Origin: Endomicrobiales bacterium
GTDB lineage: Bacteria > Elusimicrobiota > Endomicrobiia > Endomicrobiales > JALOBY01
DNA: 19,702 nt
Assembly (NCBI GenBank): GCA_023228045.1
Contig: JALOBY010000024.1
Span: 1-19,702 of the forward strand
Direction: 5' to 3'
A program made the translations under genes and the position numbers. Positions 7,759-15,594 of this stretch are shown piece after piece (position 1 is the stretch's first letter; each line of letters begins with the position of its first letter). The notes below the pieces were generated by a model that ran no database searches, was not told where the DNA came from, and worked only from the letters and a program-made list of their open reading frames with translations.

Positions 7759-7774
7759 CCACAACATATTGTGG
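7759..7774 (-). promoter_or_regulatory. NrdR box 1 (proximal)
   Basis: On the minus strand this reads CCACAATATGTTGTGG, fitting the NrdR box consensus acaCwAtATaTwGtgt at all strongly conserved positions except one central base. It covers the predicted transcription start region, about 45 bases before the nrdR ATG. A second box lies 26 bases upstream (start to start). Confidence 0.8.
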
Positions 7775-7781
7775 TTTGCAA

Positions 7782-7810
7782 ATGCTACAACATATAGGTA
7801 GTTTTGTCAA
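7782..7810 (-). promoter_or_regulatory. nrdR promoter (TTGACA-N17-TAGCAT)
   Basis: The minus strand carries a perfect -35 TTGACA (7805-7810), a 17-base spacer and a -10 TAGCAT (7782-7787, 4 of 6 matches). Transcription would start near 7775, giving a leader of about 60 bases. The NrdR boxes overlap the spacer and the start site, so dNTP-dependent repression of nrdR, and possibly nrdJ, is the natural reading. Confidence 0.7.
7785..7800 (-). promoter_or_regulatory. NrdR box 2 (distal, within promoter spacer)
   Basis: On the minus strand this reads TACCTATATGTTGTAG and shares the ATATGTTGT core with box 1 at the same offset. It lies between the -35 and -10 elements, where bound NrdR would exclude RNA polymerase. 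The spacing to box 1 is 26 bases start to start; NrdR pairs are more often about 31-32 apart, so the cooperative geometry may differ. Confidence 0.7.
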
Positions 7811-7879
7811 CATTTTTCAAAAACAATTATTTTGTAAGTTTTGGCAGGTTTAAAAATTAGGTTTTTAAGACGAAAATTT

Positions 7880-8809
7880 TTATTTGGAACAAAGATATAC
7901 CGCGGTTTTTATAGCTTCTATCATTGATTTTGGGTTTGCTATATTCATACCAGCAATATCATAAGCCGTACCATGCCCTGGAGAAGTTCGCACAAAATTA
8001 AGGCCAACGGTTATATTTACAATTTCTGAATCATTTAGCATTTTAAGCCCAATCATCGCTTGGTCGTGGTACATTGCAACCAACAAGTCATACTTTCCAA
8101 CAACAGCTTTTTGCCAGGCCGAATCGCACGGTAATGGCCCAACAACATTTATTTTTCTACGCTTAAGCTCACTCACTGCCGGTGAAATAATTGTTTTTTC
8201 TTCTTTTCCTATTACCCCGCCATCGCCGGCATGAGGGTTAAGCGCAAGCACAGCCACTCTTGGATATTTGATTCCCATTTTTTCTTGCAAATAACCGTGC
8301 GATAAAATAGTGTCTTTAACTATTGCATCTTTTTTTATATTCCTTGAAACTGCGCAAATAGGCAAATGACGGGTAAGCAGTAGCACATTTATTTTACCAC
8401 GTTGCATTAGCATTACTACATTTTTGGCACCACTTAAACTGGCAAGCAACTCTGTATGGCCATTATACTTAACACCAGCAAGCTTAAATGCCTCTTTTGA
8501 AACCGGAGCTGTTACTATTGCAGAAACATCTCTTTTTAGTGCCAACTCAACGGCCTTACATATATATAAGTGCGATGCAAACCCAGATGCACCACTTGGC
8601 TTGCCAATGCCTATAGCGGAAAGTTTAGACGGAATGTTTACGATTATATTTTTTTTGTTTAAGAGAAGCTTTTTTGGTAAAAGGCGAACATCACCAATTA
8701 AAACAGGGGTGCAAAGTTTGTAAATTTTGGGATTTAAAAGCGCTTTTGCAACAATTTCCGGGCCTATGCCCGATGGATCACCCAAAGTTATCGCAATTTT
8801 AGGAAGCAT
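7880..8809 (-). CDS. pdxA: 4-hydroxythreonine-4-phosphate dehydrogenase
   Basis: PdxA oxidises 4-phosphohydroxy-L-threonine in the DXP-dependent route to pyridoxal 5'-phosphate. The 309-residue protein has GDPSGIGPEI at 10-19, NGHTELLA with His118, and the three metal-binding histidines His148 (TRHLP), His193 (NPHAGDGG) and His248 (YHDQ). These have the same spacing (45 and 55) as His166, His211 and His266 of E. coli PdxA. SPGHGTAYDIAG follows near the C-terminus. All key residues are present and the length is slightly short of the usual 320-330. It begins 34 bases after the ABC ATPase, suggesting co-transcription. The ribosome site is weak (TAGG about 13 bases upstream). The PLP product is used by NspC encoded nearby, but that link is not specific. 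Confidence 0.95.
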   Translation of the reverse strand: MLPKIAITLGDPSGIGPEIVAKALLNPKIYKLCTPVLIGDVRLLPKKLLLNKKNIIVNIPSKLSAIGIGKPSGASGFASHLYICKAVELALKRDVSAIVTAPVSKEAFKLAGVKYNGHTELLASLSGAKNVVMLMQRGKINVLLLTRHLPICAVSRNIKKDAIVKDTILSHGYLQEKMGIKYPRVAVLALNPHAGDGGVIGKEEKTIISPAVSELKRRKINVVGPLPCDSAWQKAVVGKYDLLVAMYHDQAMIGLKMLNDSEIVNITVGLNFVRTSPGHGTAYDIAGMNIANPKSMIEAIKTAVYLCSK

Positions 8810-8843
8810 TGGAAGGTTTTGCCTACGCTAAGAAATTAAATAC

Positions 8844-9947
8844 TTATATTACAGTTAACCCACTGTCTGGCTCAAATAAATGCATTGAGTTCATATTAAT
8901 AGCGATATTCATTTTATCATTGGTTTTTACTTTGTTATGAGCATCAACCTTGGCGACAAATGTATTCTTATCTGTACTTATATGTAAAAATATCTCACTG
9001 CCAAGCGGCTCTACAACATCTACCTTGCTTGAAAACACATTACCGTCTTTTGACCCAATAGTATATGTGCTTTCATCATAAAGGTCTTCCGGACGAACAC
9101 CAAAAGAAAGATTTTTGCCAATATACGGCGCTACTCTTGATCCAAAACTCTTTGGTATTTTAAGCGCGAATGAACCTTCGTTAACATAAAGGTCATCCCC
9201 GCGTTTTTCTACCAACACCTCAGCAAAGTTCATTGGCGGACTACCTATAAAACCAGCAACAAATTTATTTTTTGGTTGTTCGTAAAGAGAAAGAGGGTTA
9301 TCAACCTGCTGTAAAACACCATCTTTCATAACACAAATTTTATCACCCATAGTCATAGCTTCAATTTGATCGTGCGTTACATATATCATTGTACTTTTTA
9401 AGCGTTCGTGCAATTTTTTCAGTTCCGCGCGCATCTGGACACGCAATTTTGCATCTAGATTTGAAAGAGGCTCGTCAAACAAGAAAACTTTTGGTTTACG
9501 AACAATTGCCCTGCCAACGGCAACTCTCTGGCGCTGACCGCCGCTAAGTTGTTTTGGGCGCCGTTCAAGCAACCTTTCTATGCCCAGAATTTCTGCCGCA
9601 TCACGCACACGCGCTTCAATGTCTTTTTTAGGGTGTTTACGCAACTTTAAGCCAAAAGCCATGTTTTCATAAACTGTCATATGAGGGTAAAGCGCATAAT
9701 TTTGAAAAACCATCGCTATGTCGCGGTCTTTTGGGGGCAAATCATTTATTTTCTTATCACCTATATATATTTCACCTTGCGTAAGTTCTTCAAGCCCTGC
9801 AATCATACGCAGCGTTGTAGTTTTACCGCAACCACTTGGACCAACCACAATACAAAATTCCTCATCGGCAATTTCAAGTGACAGATCTTTAACCACCTCA
9901 ACATCTCCAAATTTTTTAAATACATTTTTTAGCGTAACGCGGGCCAT
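8844..9947 (-). CDS. ugpC: ABC transporter ATP-binding protein, UgpC/MsmX/MalK type
   Basis: This ATPase of the carbohydrate-uptake CUT1 family energises import of sugars or glycerol-3-phosphate through partner permeases at the inner membrane. The 367 residues contain Walker A GPSGCGKTT (36-44), the Q-loop Gln82, signature LSGGQ (134-138), Walker B VFLFDEP (154-160) with D-loop SNLDAKLR, and switch His192 (YVTHDQ). A C-terminal TOBE/MalK-like regulatory domain spans about 235-367. No permease or binding-protein gene is in the window, as is common for shared MsmX-like ATPases that serve several importers. The start is set by GGAGGGG five bases upstream of ATG. A consensus promoter lies at 9984-10012. 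The substrate cannot be told from sequence; the symbol follows common usage. Confidence 0.9.
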   Translation of the reverse strand: MARVTLKNVFKKFGDVEVVKDLSLEIADEEFCIVVGPSGCGKTTTLRMIAGLEELTQGEIYIGDKKINDLPPKDRDIAMVFQNYALYPHMTVYENMAFGLKLRKHPKKDIEARVRDAAEILGIERLLERRPKQLSGGQRQRVAVGRAIVRKPKVFLFDEPLSNLDAKLRVQMRAELKKLHERLKSTMIYVTHDQIEAMTMGDKICVMKDGVLQQVDNPLSLYEQPKNKFVAGFIGSPPMNFAEVLVEKRGDDLYVNEGSFALKIPKSFGSRVAPYIGKNLSFGVRPEDLYDESTYTIGSKDGNVFSSKVDVVEPLGSEIFLHISTDKNTFVAKVDAHNKVKTNDKMNIAINMNSMHLFEPDSGLTVI

Positions 9948-9983
9948 TTTCCCCTCCGCAAAGTATGTGTCAAATATTTTTGG

Positions 9984-10012
9984 ATTATATTTTATTGTAG
10001 AAAATATGTCAA
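9984..10012 (-). promoter_or_regulatory. Consensus sigma70-type promoter for ugpC-pdxA
   Basis: On the minus strand TTGACA (10007-10012), a 17-base spacer and TATAAT (9984-9989) match the consensus at 12 of 12 positions. Transcription would start about 30 bases before the ugpC ATG. A second TTGACA (9968-9973) lies near the start site and could be part of a short direct repeat. Such a promoter predicts strong, largely constitutive expression unless repressed. Confidence 0.85.
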
Positions 10013-10143
10013 ATTAAGCGGTGAGGGCTTGAAATTTTTATAACCCAGAAAGCACACATCTTTTGCCAACAATCATTTGTTTTTACAAGCTTTTTGCCTA
10101 CTTATCAAGGCATTATAAAAACAACTTGACTAATTTGGAAAAC

Positions 10144-10176
10144 CTATGATTTTAGCTTAAAACACTTTGTTGCCAT
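10144..10176 (-). other. Ten-codon ORF with strong ribosome site (leader peptide or relic?)
   Basis: On the minus strand GGGAGGAG lies seven bases before ATG, followed by ten sense codons (MATKCFKLKS) and TAG. A moderate promoter can be drawn upstream: TTGTCG, 17 bases, TATAAA, with the -10 inside the 10216-10250 hairpin. The Shine-Dalgarno is as good as any in the window, but the peptide is tiny and resembles nothing I know. It may be a leader peptide, the remnant of a degraded gene, or chance. Confidence 0.25.
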
Positions 10177-10355
10177 AAAAGAACTCCTCCCTAAATACTA
10201 ACTGAAATTTATTGAGATGTTCTATAAAGAAATATTTATAGCAAAACATCTTGTTTGCGACAATATTGTGCGCGTTCAAAACTTTTGGCACAGCAACAAC
10301 GGATTTTACCACATGTTAATGAACTATGTTGCCGGATGCGATTTAGAGTACCTAC

Positions 10356-10876
10356 TTGCCAAATAACAAAATATTGCCAACCTTGTTTTTCCTACTATTG
10401 TTATTTTCTATTCCTGCGACAATTTTGGCGCGCCCAATAAAATACCAACCGCAAAACCAATACTCTTTTTTGCCAAATGAAAATGAAGTGAAAAGTTTTG
10501 TTTATTCGTGGTTTTCTTGGATTGATTACCTATCGATGAAAAAATATTCACAATGCAGCTATGCGACAAAAACCTTTATATAACATATGGCAACAAAACA
10601 ATAACAGACCACAACGAATTTATGCAGTGGTACAAAAACTTTAAAGACGAAACACAAAGCAGTAACACTCTTGTTTCAAATATAGAAGTTACAAAAATAA
10701 AAGACCGCACTGCATACAATGTAACTATGGATGTCCTCTACAAGATAAAACCCAACAATGGTAAATTTACAGAAAGCTCGGTTTTTCAAAAGTGGATACT
10801 TGTGGTAGACAAAGGTGGCGGATTATCTATTGAAAAATGTATTGAAACACAAAAAGACAAACCCATAAGCAACTAA
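10356..10876 (+). pseudogene. Frameshifted exported NTF2-like domain protein
   Basis: Two overlapping plus-strand frames form one protein. The first (TTG at 10356 to TAA at 10581-10583) gives a signal peptide with hydrophobic core LPTLFFLLLLFSIPATILA and the domain start VKSFVYSWFSWIDYL. The second frame continues from about 10532 to 10876 with DEKIFTMQLCDKNLYITYGN, then DHNEFMQWY, SNTLVSNIEVT and VFQKWILVVD. Joined, these resemble NTF2/SnoaL-like periplasmic proteins (FV..WFSWID, then a hydrophobic beta-rich half). One lost base around 10530-10545, where there is also an A6 run, would explain the break. A sequencing or assembly error is possible. The TTG start has only a weak ribosome site. 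It is the only plus-strand gene in the window and its function is unknown. Confidence 0.65.
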
Positions 10877-10913
10877 CTTGCAATATTAATCAATAAATTA
10901 AACTACAAATAAA

Positions 10914-10949
10914 AAATGACCGCACATAAAATTTTATGTGCGGTCATTT
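10914..10949. terminator. Perfect 36-base palindromic terminator
   Basis: Arm AAATGACCGCACATAAAA is followed directly by its exact reverse complement. On the minus strand it is followed by a T6 run and lies 16 bases after the carboxynorspermidine synthase stop. On the plus strand it follows the NTF2-like gene by 37 bases with a weaker T-rich tail. It is a convergent terminator that probably works in both directions and best on the minus strand. Confidence 0.9.
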
Positions 10950-10964
10950 CATTTTCATAATGTC

Positions 10965-12218
10965 TTACTGCTTTGTGGGTTTTTTTATTCTAAATTTCTG
11001 TTTTGACTTCTTTAACACTTCCGTTGGTAAACCCATAGAGTTTAACAATTCTATAAACGGGTCAGGGTTAAGCTCTTCAACATTAACCATTGTTTTTACA
11101 TCCCAATCGCCTTTTGCTATTAAAATTGCCGCAGCCACTGGTGGCACGCCTGCGGTATAACTTATTGCCTGCGATTCAACCTCGTTGTAACAATCTTTGT
11201 GGTCACAAATATTGTAAATTAGCACTTCTTTTTCTGTTTCGCCTTTTTTGCCCTTAATAAGGCACCCTATGCAGGTTTTGCCGGTATAGTTTGGCGCAAG
11301 CGATTTTGGGTCCGGCAAGCAGGCCTTAACAACCTTAAGCGGCACAACTTCAGTGCCATCAGATAAGCGCACGGGCTTTATTGAAAGCAAACCGATATTA
11401 TTTAGTACATTAAAGCAGTTTAGGTAATGATCACTAAAACCCATCCAAAAACGAATGCTGTTTGCGTCAATATTTTTTGAAAGCGAGTGTAACTCATCAT
11501 GACCTGTCAAATAAACCGACTGTTTTCCAACCACAGGGAAGTCATAAACAATTTTTTCGGTATGCACGGGCTTGCAAACCCACTGACGGTCTATCCATGT
11601 CCATACTTTTACAAACTCACGAAAGTTTATTTCAGGGTCAAAGTTAGTGGCAAAAAACTTCCCATGGCTTCCGGCATTTACATCCATAATATCTATTGTA
11701 TCTATTGTGTCAAAGTGGTGCTTTGCGGCGTACGAGCAATAAGCATTTACAACACCAGGGTCAAAACCCGCGCCTAAAATTGCTGTGATGCCTTTTTCTT
11801 TACAGCGGTCTTTGCGTTGCCACTCGTAGTTGGCATACCATGGCGGGTTTTCGCAAACTTTATTTTGCTCTTCATGAATTGCGGTATCTATGTATGTCGT
11901 TTGCGACTCAATACACGCTTCCAAAACAGACATATTTACAAAAGCGTTTGCCAAATTTACAACAATATCAATATTATTTTTCTTAATAAGTTTAACTGTA
12001 GAGGCAACATCCATTGCGTCAAGTGTAAAGGCAGTAATTTTTTTTGAAGTATCTTTATAATTATTTTTTCTTTCAACGCTTTCAAGTATTTCCTGGCAGT
12101 TTGAAACATTTCTTGAAGCAATTATAATTTTGCCAAATAGGTCATTGTTTTGGGCAAACTTATGTGCCGCAACATGCGCCACACCTCCTGAGCCAATAAT
12201 TAAAACATTCTTCAACAT
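10965..12218 (-). CDS. Carboxynorspermidine/carboxyspermidine synthase (saccharopine dehydrogenase family)
   Basis: This enzyme condenses aspartate semialdehyde with a diamine (putrescine or 1,3-diaminopropane) and reduces the imine with NADPH, giving carboxyspermidine or carboxynorspermidine. The 417-residue protein has an N-terminal Rossmann motif GSGGVAHVAAHK (9-20), VVNLANAFVNMSVLEACIES, the conserved GITAILGAGFDPGVVNAYC, and a long saccharopine-dehydrogenase C-terminal domain with SYTAGVPPVAAAILIAKGDW. It is distinguished from lysine-pathway enzymes by its context directly after nspC, whose product decarboxylates its reaction product. The ATG is preceded by AAGGAGAG eight bases upstream. 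The 197-base gap to nspC holds a dispersed hairpin repeat; a perfect palindromic terminator follows the stop. Confidence 0.93.
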   Translation of the reverse strand: MLKNVLIIGSGGVAHVAAHKFAQNNDLFGKIIIASRNVSNCQEILESVERKNNYKDTSKKITAFTLDAMDVASTVKLIKKNNIDIVVNLANAFVNMSVLEACIESQTTYIDTAIHEEQNKVCENPPWYANYEWQRKDRCKEKGITAILGAGFDPGVVNAYCSYAAKHHFDTIDTIDIMDVNAGSHGKFFATNFDPEINFREFVKVWTWIDRQWVCKPVHTEKIVYDFPVVGKQSVYLTGHDELHSLSKNIDANSIRFWMGFSDHYLNCFNVLNNIGLLSIKPVRLSDGTEVVPLKVVKACLPDPKSLAPNYTGKTCIGCLIKGKKGETEKEVLIYNICDHKDCYNEVESQAISYTAGVPPVAAAILIAKGDWDVKTMVNVEELNPDPFIELLNSMGLPTEVLKKSKQKFRIKKPTKQ

Positions 12219-12335
12219 AAAATCACTCTCCTTTCTGTTCTATTATTACCTGTCACGAAACTCTTTTTCTGTCGAGAAAATTAGAGGTCAAAATATATTT
12301 GCCATCCTATCACTTCCGATGATACTTTTACATCA

Positions 12336-12391
12336 CCCTCACCTACCCTTCGGGCTTCCTCTCCCCTCGAGGGAGAGGATTGAGGTGAGGG
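12336..12391. repeat. Dispersed hairpin repeat, copy 3
   Basis: Outer arms CCCTCACCT (12336-12344) and AGGTGAGGG (12383-12391) enclose a CCC-TTC-GGG mini-hairpin and the core CCTCTCCC-N5-GGGAGAGG (12358-12378). The core and right flank match the copy at 4380-4417. It lies between nspC and the synthase gene without a T-tract. In a co-transcribed mRNA it would fold strongly and could alter stability or relative expression of the two genes. Confidence 0.75.
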
Positions 12392-12415
12392 GGCATTTCG
12401 TAACCGGCTATTCTA

Positions 12416-13519
12416 TTATGATAAATTACTCAAAAAATCATTGTAATCAAACTTTCTTACAAGCTCAGTTTTCCCACTTAAACGCTTAACTACAATAGAT
12501 GGCATTTGCAAACCGTTAAACCAATTCTTTTTAACCATTGTATAACCGGCTGCGTCGCTAATGCGCACAACATCGCCAACTTCTAACTTTTTAGAAAAAT
12601 TGTAAGTGCCAAACACATCGCCTGCAAGGCACGACCTGCCCGCAACCATATATTTATATCGTCCGCTCTTGCCTGTTTCTATTTTTGCAGGTGTTGAGTA
12701 TATTAAAAGGTCAAGCATATGCGCTTCGGTTGAAGCATCAAGAATTGCCACATTTATCTTGTTATAAACAACATCTACAACCTTTGCTACAAGTTCGCTT
12801 GAGCGGGTAATTGCGCTCTCGCCTGGCTCTAAATATACCTGCACACCAAAACGCGTGCTAAAATCTTTTAACTTTTTTGCAAATTTTTCTATAGGGTAAC
12901 CGTCTTTTGTAAAGTAAATTCCACCGCCTAAACTTACCCACTCAACTTTTTTTAACACGTATTCATATTTTTTGCCCAAGTAATCAAGCATTTTAGAAAA
13001 GCTTTTAAAGTTATCGTTTTCACAGTTAAAGTGAAACATAACACCGTTTATTTGCCCTAAAACTTTTAAAACGGCATTTTTATCAATAACACCCAAGCGC
13101 GAGTGCTTTCTTGCGGGGTCTGCAAGGTCAAAATGCGAATAACTTATGCCCGGATTCAAGCGCAGGCCAATATTTTTACCACTATTTTTTTTGGCAAACA
13201 TTTTTAACTGGCTTATTGAATTAAAAATTATTTTATCGGCAAATTTTTTAACATTAGAAATATCCTGACTAGAAAAACCAACGCAGTAGGCATGCGTTTC
13301 TTTACCAAATTTTTCATAGCCAAGCCGTGCCTCATACAAAGAACTGCTTGTTGTACCGTCCATATATTTTTTCATCAAACCAAAAACAGACCATGTTGAA
13401 AAACACTTAAGCGCAAGCACAACTTTTGCACCAGAGAGCTTTTTTACAAGCGCAATTTTTTTAAGATTGTTTAATAATTTACGCTCGTCAATCAAATAAT
13501 ATGGCGTTTCAATTTTCAT
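12416..13519 (-). CDS. nspC: Carboxynorspermidine/carboxyspermidine decarboxylase
   Basis: NspC is a PLP enzyme of the alanine-racemase fold that decarboxylates carboxy(nor)spermidine to (nor)spermidine. The 367-residue protein begins with the family signature ETPYYLID and has PLP lysine Lys38 in LALKCFSTW. It then shows GLRLNPGISYSHFD, FHFNCEN (162-168), phosphate-binding LGGGIYF (197-203), YLEPGES (229-235), and the C-terminal GRSCLAGDVFG (294-304) with DAAGYTMVKKNWFNG. The start gives the normal length, but no Shine-Dalgarno is visible in the AT-rich bases before the ATG. The partner synthase follows downstream. A good promoter at 13715-13743 would give a leader of about 190 bases. Whether spermidine or norspermidine is made depends on the available diamine, which the sequence does not show. 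Confidence 0.95.
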   Translation of the reverse strand: MKIETPYYLIDERKLLNNLKKIALVKKLSGAKVVLALKCFSTWSVFGLMKKYMDGTTSSSLYEARLGYEKFGKETHAYCVGFSSQDISNVKKFADKIIFNSISQLKMFAKKNSGKNIGLRLNPGISYSHFDLADPARKHSRLGVIDKNAVLKVLGQINGVMFHFNCENDNFKSFSKMLDYLGKKYEYVLKKVEWVSLGGGIYFTKDGYPIEKFAKKLKDFSTRFGVQVYLEPGESAITRSSELVAKVVDVVYNKINVAILDASTEAHMLDLLIYSTPAKIETGKSGRYKYMVAGRSCLAGDVFGTYNFSKKLEVGDVVRISDAAGYTMVKKNWFNGLQMPSIVVKRLSGKTELVRKFDYNDFLSNLS

Positions 13520-13613
13520 TTTATTTTAATAATTACAAAAACAGCTTTTCTGTGTAAGTGAATTTATTTTAAAATTTATTTTATTGACGAAAGGGTTTGT
13601 TGAGCAGGGCAGA

Positions 13614-13631
13614 GTGCAAAAAACTTTGCAC
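13614..13631. repeat. Small hairpin in the nspC leader
   Basis: GTGCAAA-AAAC-TTTGCAC is a perfect 7-base stem lying about 95 bases upstream of the nspC ATG, inside the predicted leader. No T-tract follows. It could be an operator palindrome or an RNA structure; nothing in the sequence decides. Confidence 0.4.
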
Positions 13632-13714
13632 AAACAAAGCGCAGGAAATTTTGGAACAATCATTTTTTTTATGTTGTTATGCAACTTATATAACCTCTTG
13701 TTTTTTGAGGCGTA

Positions 13715-13743
13715 ATTTTACATAAAAGTATTTTTTTTGGCAA
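13715..13743 (-). promoter_or_regulatory. Promoter for the nspC-synthase pair
   Basis: On the minus strand TTGCCA (13738-13743), a 17-base spacer and TAAAAT (13715-13720) match consensus at 5 of 6 positions in each box. It begins only 18 bases after the typA stop. Transcription would start near 13708, leaving a leader of about 190 bases. Confidence 0.6.
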
Positions 13744-13760
13744 TTTTTCCCTCAAAGCAT

Positions 13761-15563
13761 TTATCTGGCTTTTTTTCTCGCGTTTTCATCTAATATTTTT
13801 TTGCGCAACCTAATAGCATCAGGCACAACCTCAACAAGCTCATCATCAGAAATAAAAGCAAGGCATTTTTCCAAACTCATCTGTACAGGAGGTGTAAGCG
13901 TTAAGGCATCATCGGAACCGGCTGCACGCATATTGGTAAGTTTTTTGCCTTTGCAGGGGTTTACAACCAAATCACCTTCTCTATTGTTTGCGCCAATAAT
14001 TTGTCCACCATAAACTTGCTCAGCATGTCCAAGAAACAAATAACCTCGGCTTTGTAAATTAAACAGGCCATAGCTTGCCGTTGTACCAGCATCCATTGCA
14101 ATAAGCACACCGTTTTGGCGTTTTGTAATTTCGCCGGCGAACTCATCGTATTTGAGAAATATTGAACTTATTGTGCCCATACCTTTTGTAAGTGTCATAA
14201 ACTCCGCTCTAAAACCCAAAAGGCCTCGAGTTGGTATTTTATATATTAAACGCACCATCCCGTACTCTTGGCGCATATCAAGCATCATACCCTTGCGAGG
14301 CCCAAGGTTTTCAATTACAGACCCCATAACATCTTCAGCCACATCAATGGTCAACTCTTCAAATGGTTCGCACATTTTACCGTTTATCTCACTCATAATT
14401 ACCCGAGGCATTGTTACTTGTAATTCGTAACCTTCTCTGCGCATTTTTTCAATAAGTACACTAAGGTGAAGTTCTCCTCTGCCAGAAACCTTACACCCAA
14501 CTTCATCGGTTAAATCTTCCACATCAAGCGCGACATCAGAAAGCATTTCTCTTTGAAGGCGCTCCCTTATGTGGCGTGATGTAACAAATTTGCCCGACCT
14601 GCCAGAAAATGGCGAATCATTCGGCAAAAAATTCATTGTAATTGTTGGCGGGTCAATTCTTGGGCCTGTAATTACACACGGGGCATTGGGGTCGGTTACT
14701 GTTTCGCCCATTGTTACATGCTCAATACCGGCAAGTGCAACAACTTGCCCTGCGTGCGCTTCTTCAATTTGCTCAAGCTCATTGCCAACAAATTGATATA
14801 TTTTTGTTATTCGTGCCTTTGTTAAGCTTTTGCCGTCGCGCGTAACACAAATATCCTGATTTATTTTAACACTGCCGCTTGATATTTTACCAACAGCAAG
14901 CCTTCCTAGAAATGAACTAAACTGCAGTAAGCTTACAAGCATTGCAAATGTTTCATCTGGCTTGCCGCTTGGAGGCGGTATGCGCTTAATAATCTTTTCA
15001 AATAGCGGTTTCATACCACTGTTTTTATCGCCTTCCTTATCAAGGGCATAGCCGTCACGAGCAGAGGCATAAATAATAGGAAAATCTAAGATATGGTCTG
15101 GGGCATCAAGTTTCCCCATCAGGTCAAAAACCTGGTCAACAACCCATTCCTTGCGAGCATTGGGCCTATCTATTTTGTTTACAACAACAATTATTGGCAA
15201 GTGCAAATTCAAAGCTTTTTTTAGCACAAAATATGTTTGCGGCATTGGGCCCTCGGCGGCATCAACAAGCAACAAAACACCGTCGGCCATTTTTAAAACG
15301 CACTCAACCTGACCGCCAAAATCGGCATGGCCCGGCGTATCAATTATGTTTATCCAGTAATCGCCATATTTAAATGAGCCGTTTTTTGCCATTATGGTAA
15401 TGCCTCTTTCGCGCTCTTGATCCATAGAGTCCATCATTCGCTCTGAAACCACCTGATTTTCGCGAAACAATCCGCTTTGCCGAAATAATTGGTCAACCAA
15501 TGTTGTTTTGCCATGGTCAACATGGGCGATAATTGCAATGTTTCTAATTTTAGACATATCCAT
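13761..15563 (-). CDS. typA: Ribosome-associated GTPase TypA/BipA
   Basis: TypA is a translational GTPase related to EF-G and LepA that acts on the ribosome, especially in large-subunit assembly under cold or stress. The 600-residue product has G1 AHVDHGKT (13-20), switch I RERGITI (51-57), G3 DTPGH (75-79) and G4 NKID (129-132). EF-G-like domains II, III and V follow, and the TypA-specific C-terminal domain contains GLLGFRAEFMTLTKG and ANNREGDLVVNPCKGKKLTNMRAAGSD. The frame extends upstream to an ATG at 15605. The start at 15563 is preferred because GGAGAGG lies nine bases before it and the protein then begins MDMSKIRNIAIIAHVDHGK, as in the family. A terminator-like hairpin lies in its leader. 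Confidence 0.96.
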   Translation of the reverse strand: MDMSKIRNIAIIAHVDHGKTTLVDQLFRQSGLFRENQVVSERMMDSMDQERERGITIMAKNGSFKYGDYWINIIDTPGHADFGGQVECVLKMADGVLLLVDAAEGPMPQTYFVLKKALNLHLPIIVVVNKIDRPNARKEWVVDQVFDLMGKLDAPDHILDFPIIYASARDGYALDKEGDKNSGMKPLFEKIIKRIPPPSGKPDETFAMLVSLLQFSSFLGRLAVGKISSGSVKINQDICVTRDGKSLTKARITKIYQFVGNELEQIEEAHAGQVVALAGIEHVTMGETVTDPNAPCVITGPRIDPPTITMNFLPNDSPFSGRSGKFVTSRHIRERLQREMLSDVALDVEDLTDEVGCKVSGRGELHLSVLIEKMRREGYELQVTMPRVIMSEINGKMCEPFEELTIDVAEDVMGSVIENLGPRKGMMLDMRQEYGMVRLIYKIPTRGLLGFRAEFMTLTKGMGTISSIFLKYDEFAGEITKRQNGVLIAMDAGTTASYGLFNLQSRGYLFLGHAEQVYGGQIIGANNREGDLVVNPCKGKKLTNMRAAGSDDALTLTPPVQMSLEKCLAFISDDELVEVVPDAIRLRKKILDENARKKAR

Positions 15564-15594
15564 TTGTTTGTTCCTCTCCATGTTATTAAAAAAA

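Larger units (their letters stand above)
9948..10355. other. Divergent intergenic region between ugpC and the NTF2-like gene
   Basis: This 408-base gap separates the minus-strand ATPase from the plus-strand broken gene. It contains the ugpC promoter (9984-10012), a two-part hairpin at 10216-10250 (GATGTT/AACATC outside, CTATAAA/TTTATAG inside), and a ten-codon minus-strand reading frame with an excellent ribosome site (10144-10176). No clear plus-strand promoter was found for the NTF2-like gene; TTGACT near 10132 lacks a good -10. Confidence 0.6.

Noticed and set aside
7715..7813. In-frame 33-residue N-terminal extension of NrdR with extra cysteines
   Set aside because: Its ATG overlaps a TTGACA -35 element with no ribosome site, the codons cover two NrdR boxes, and the family begins at MRCPFC.
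10255..10440. Plus-strand ORF overlapping the signal-peptide frame of the NTF2-like gene
   Set aside because: Cys- and Gln-rich shadow translation with no ribosome site; the overlapping frame has a clear signal peptide and domain.
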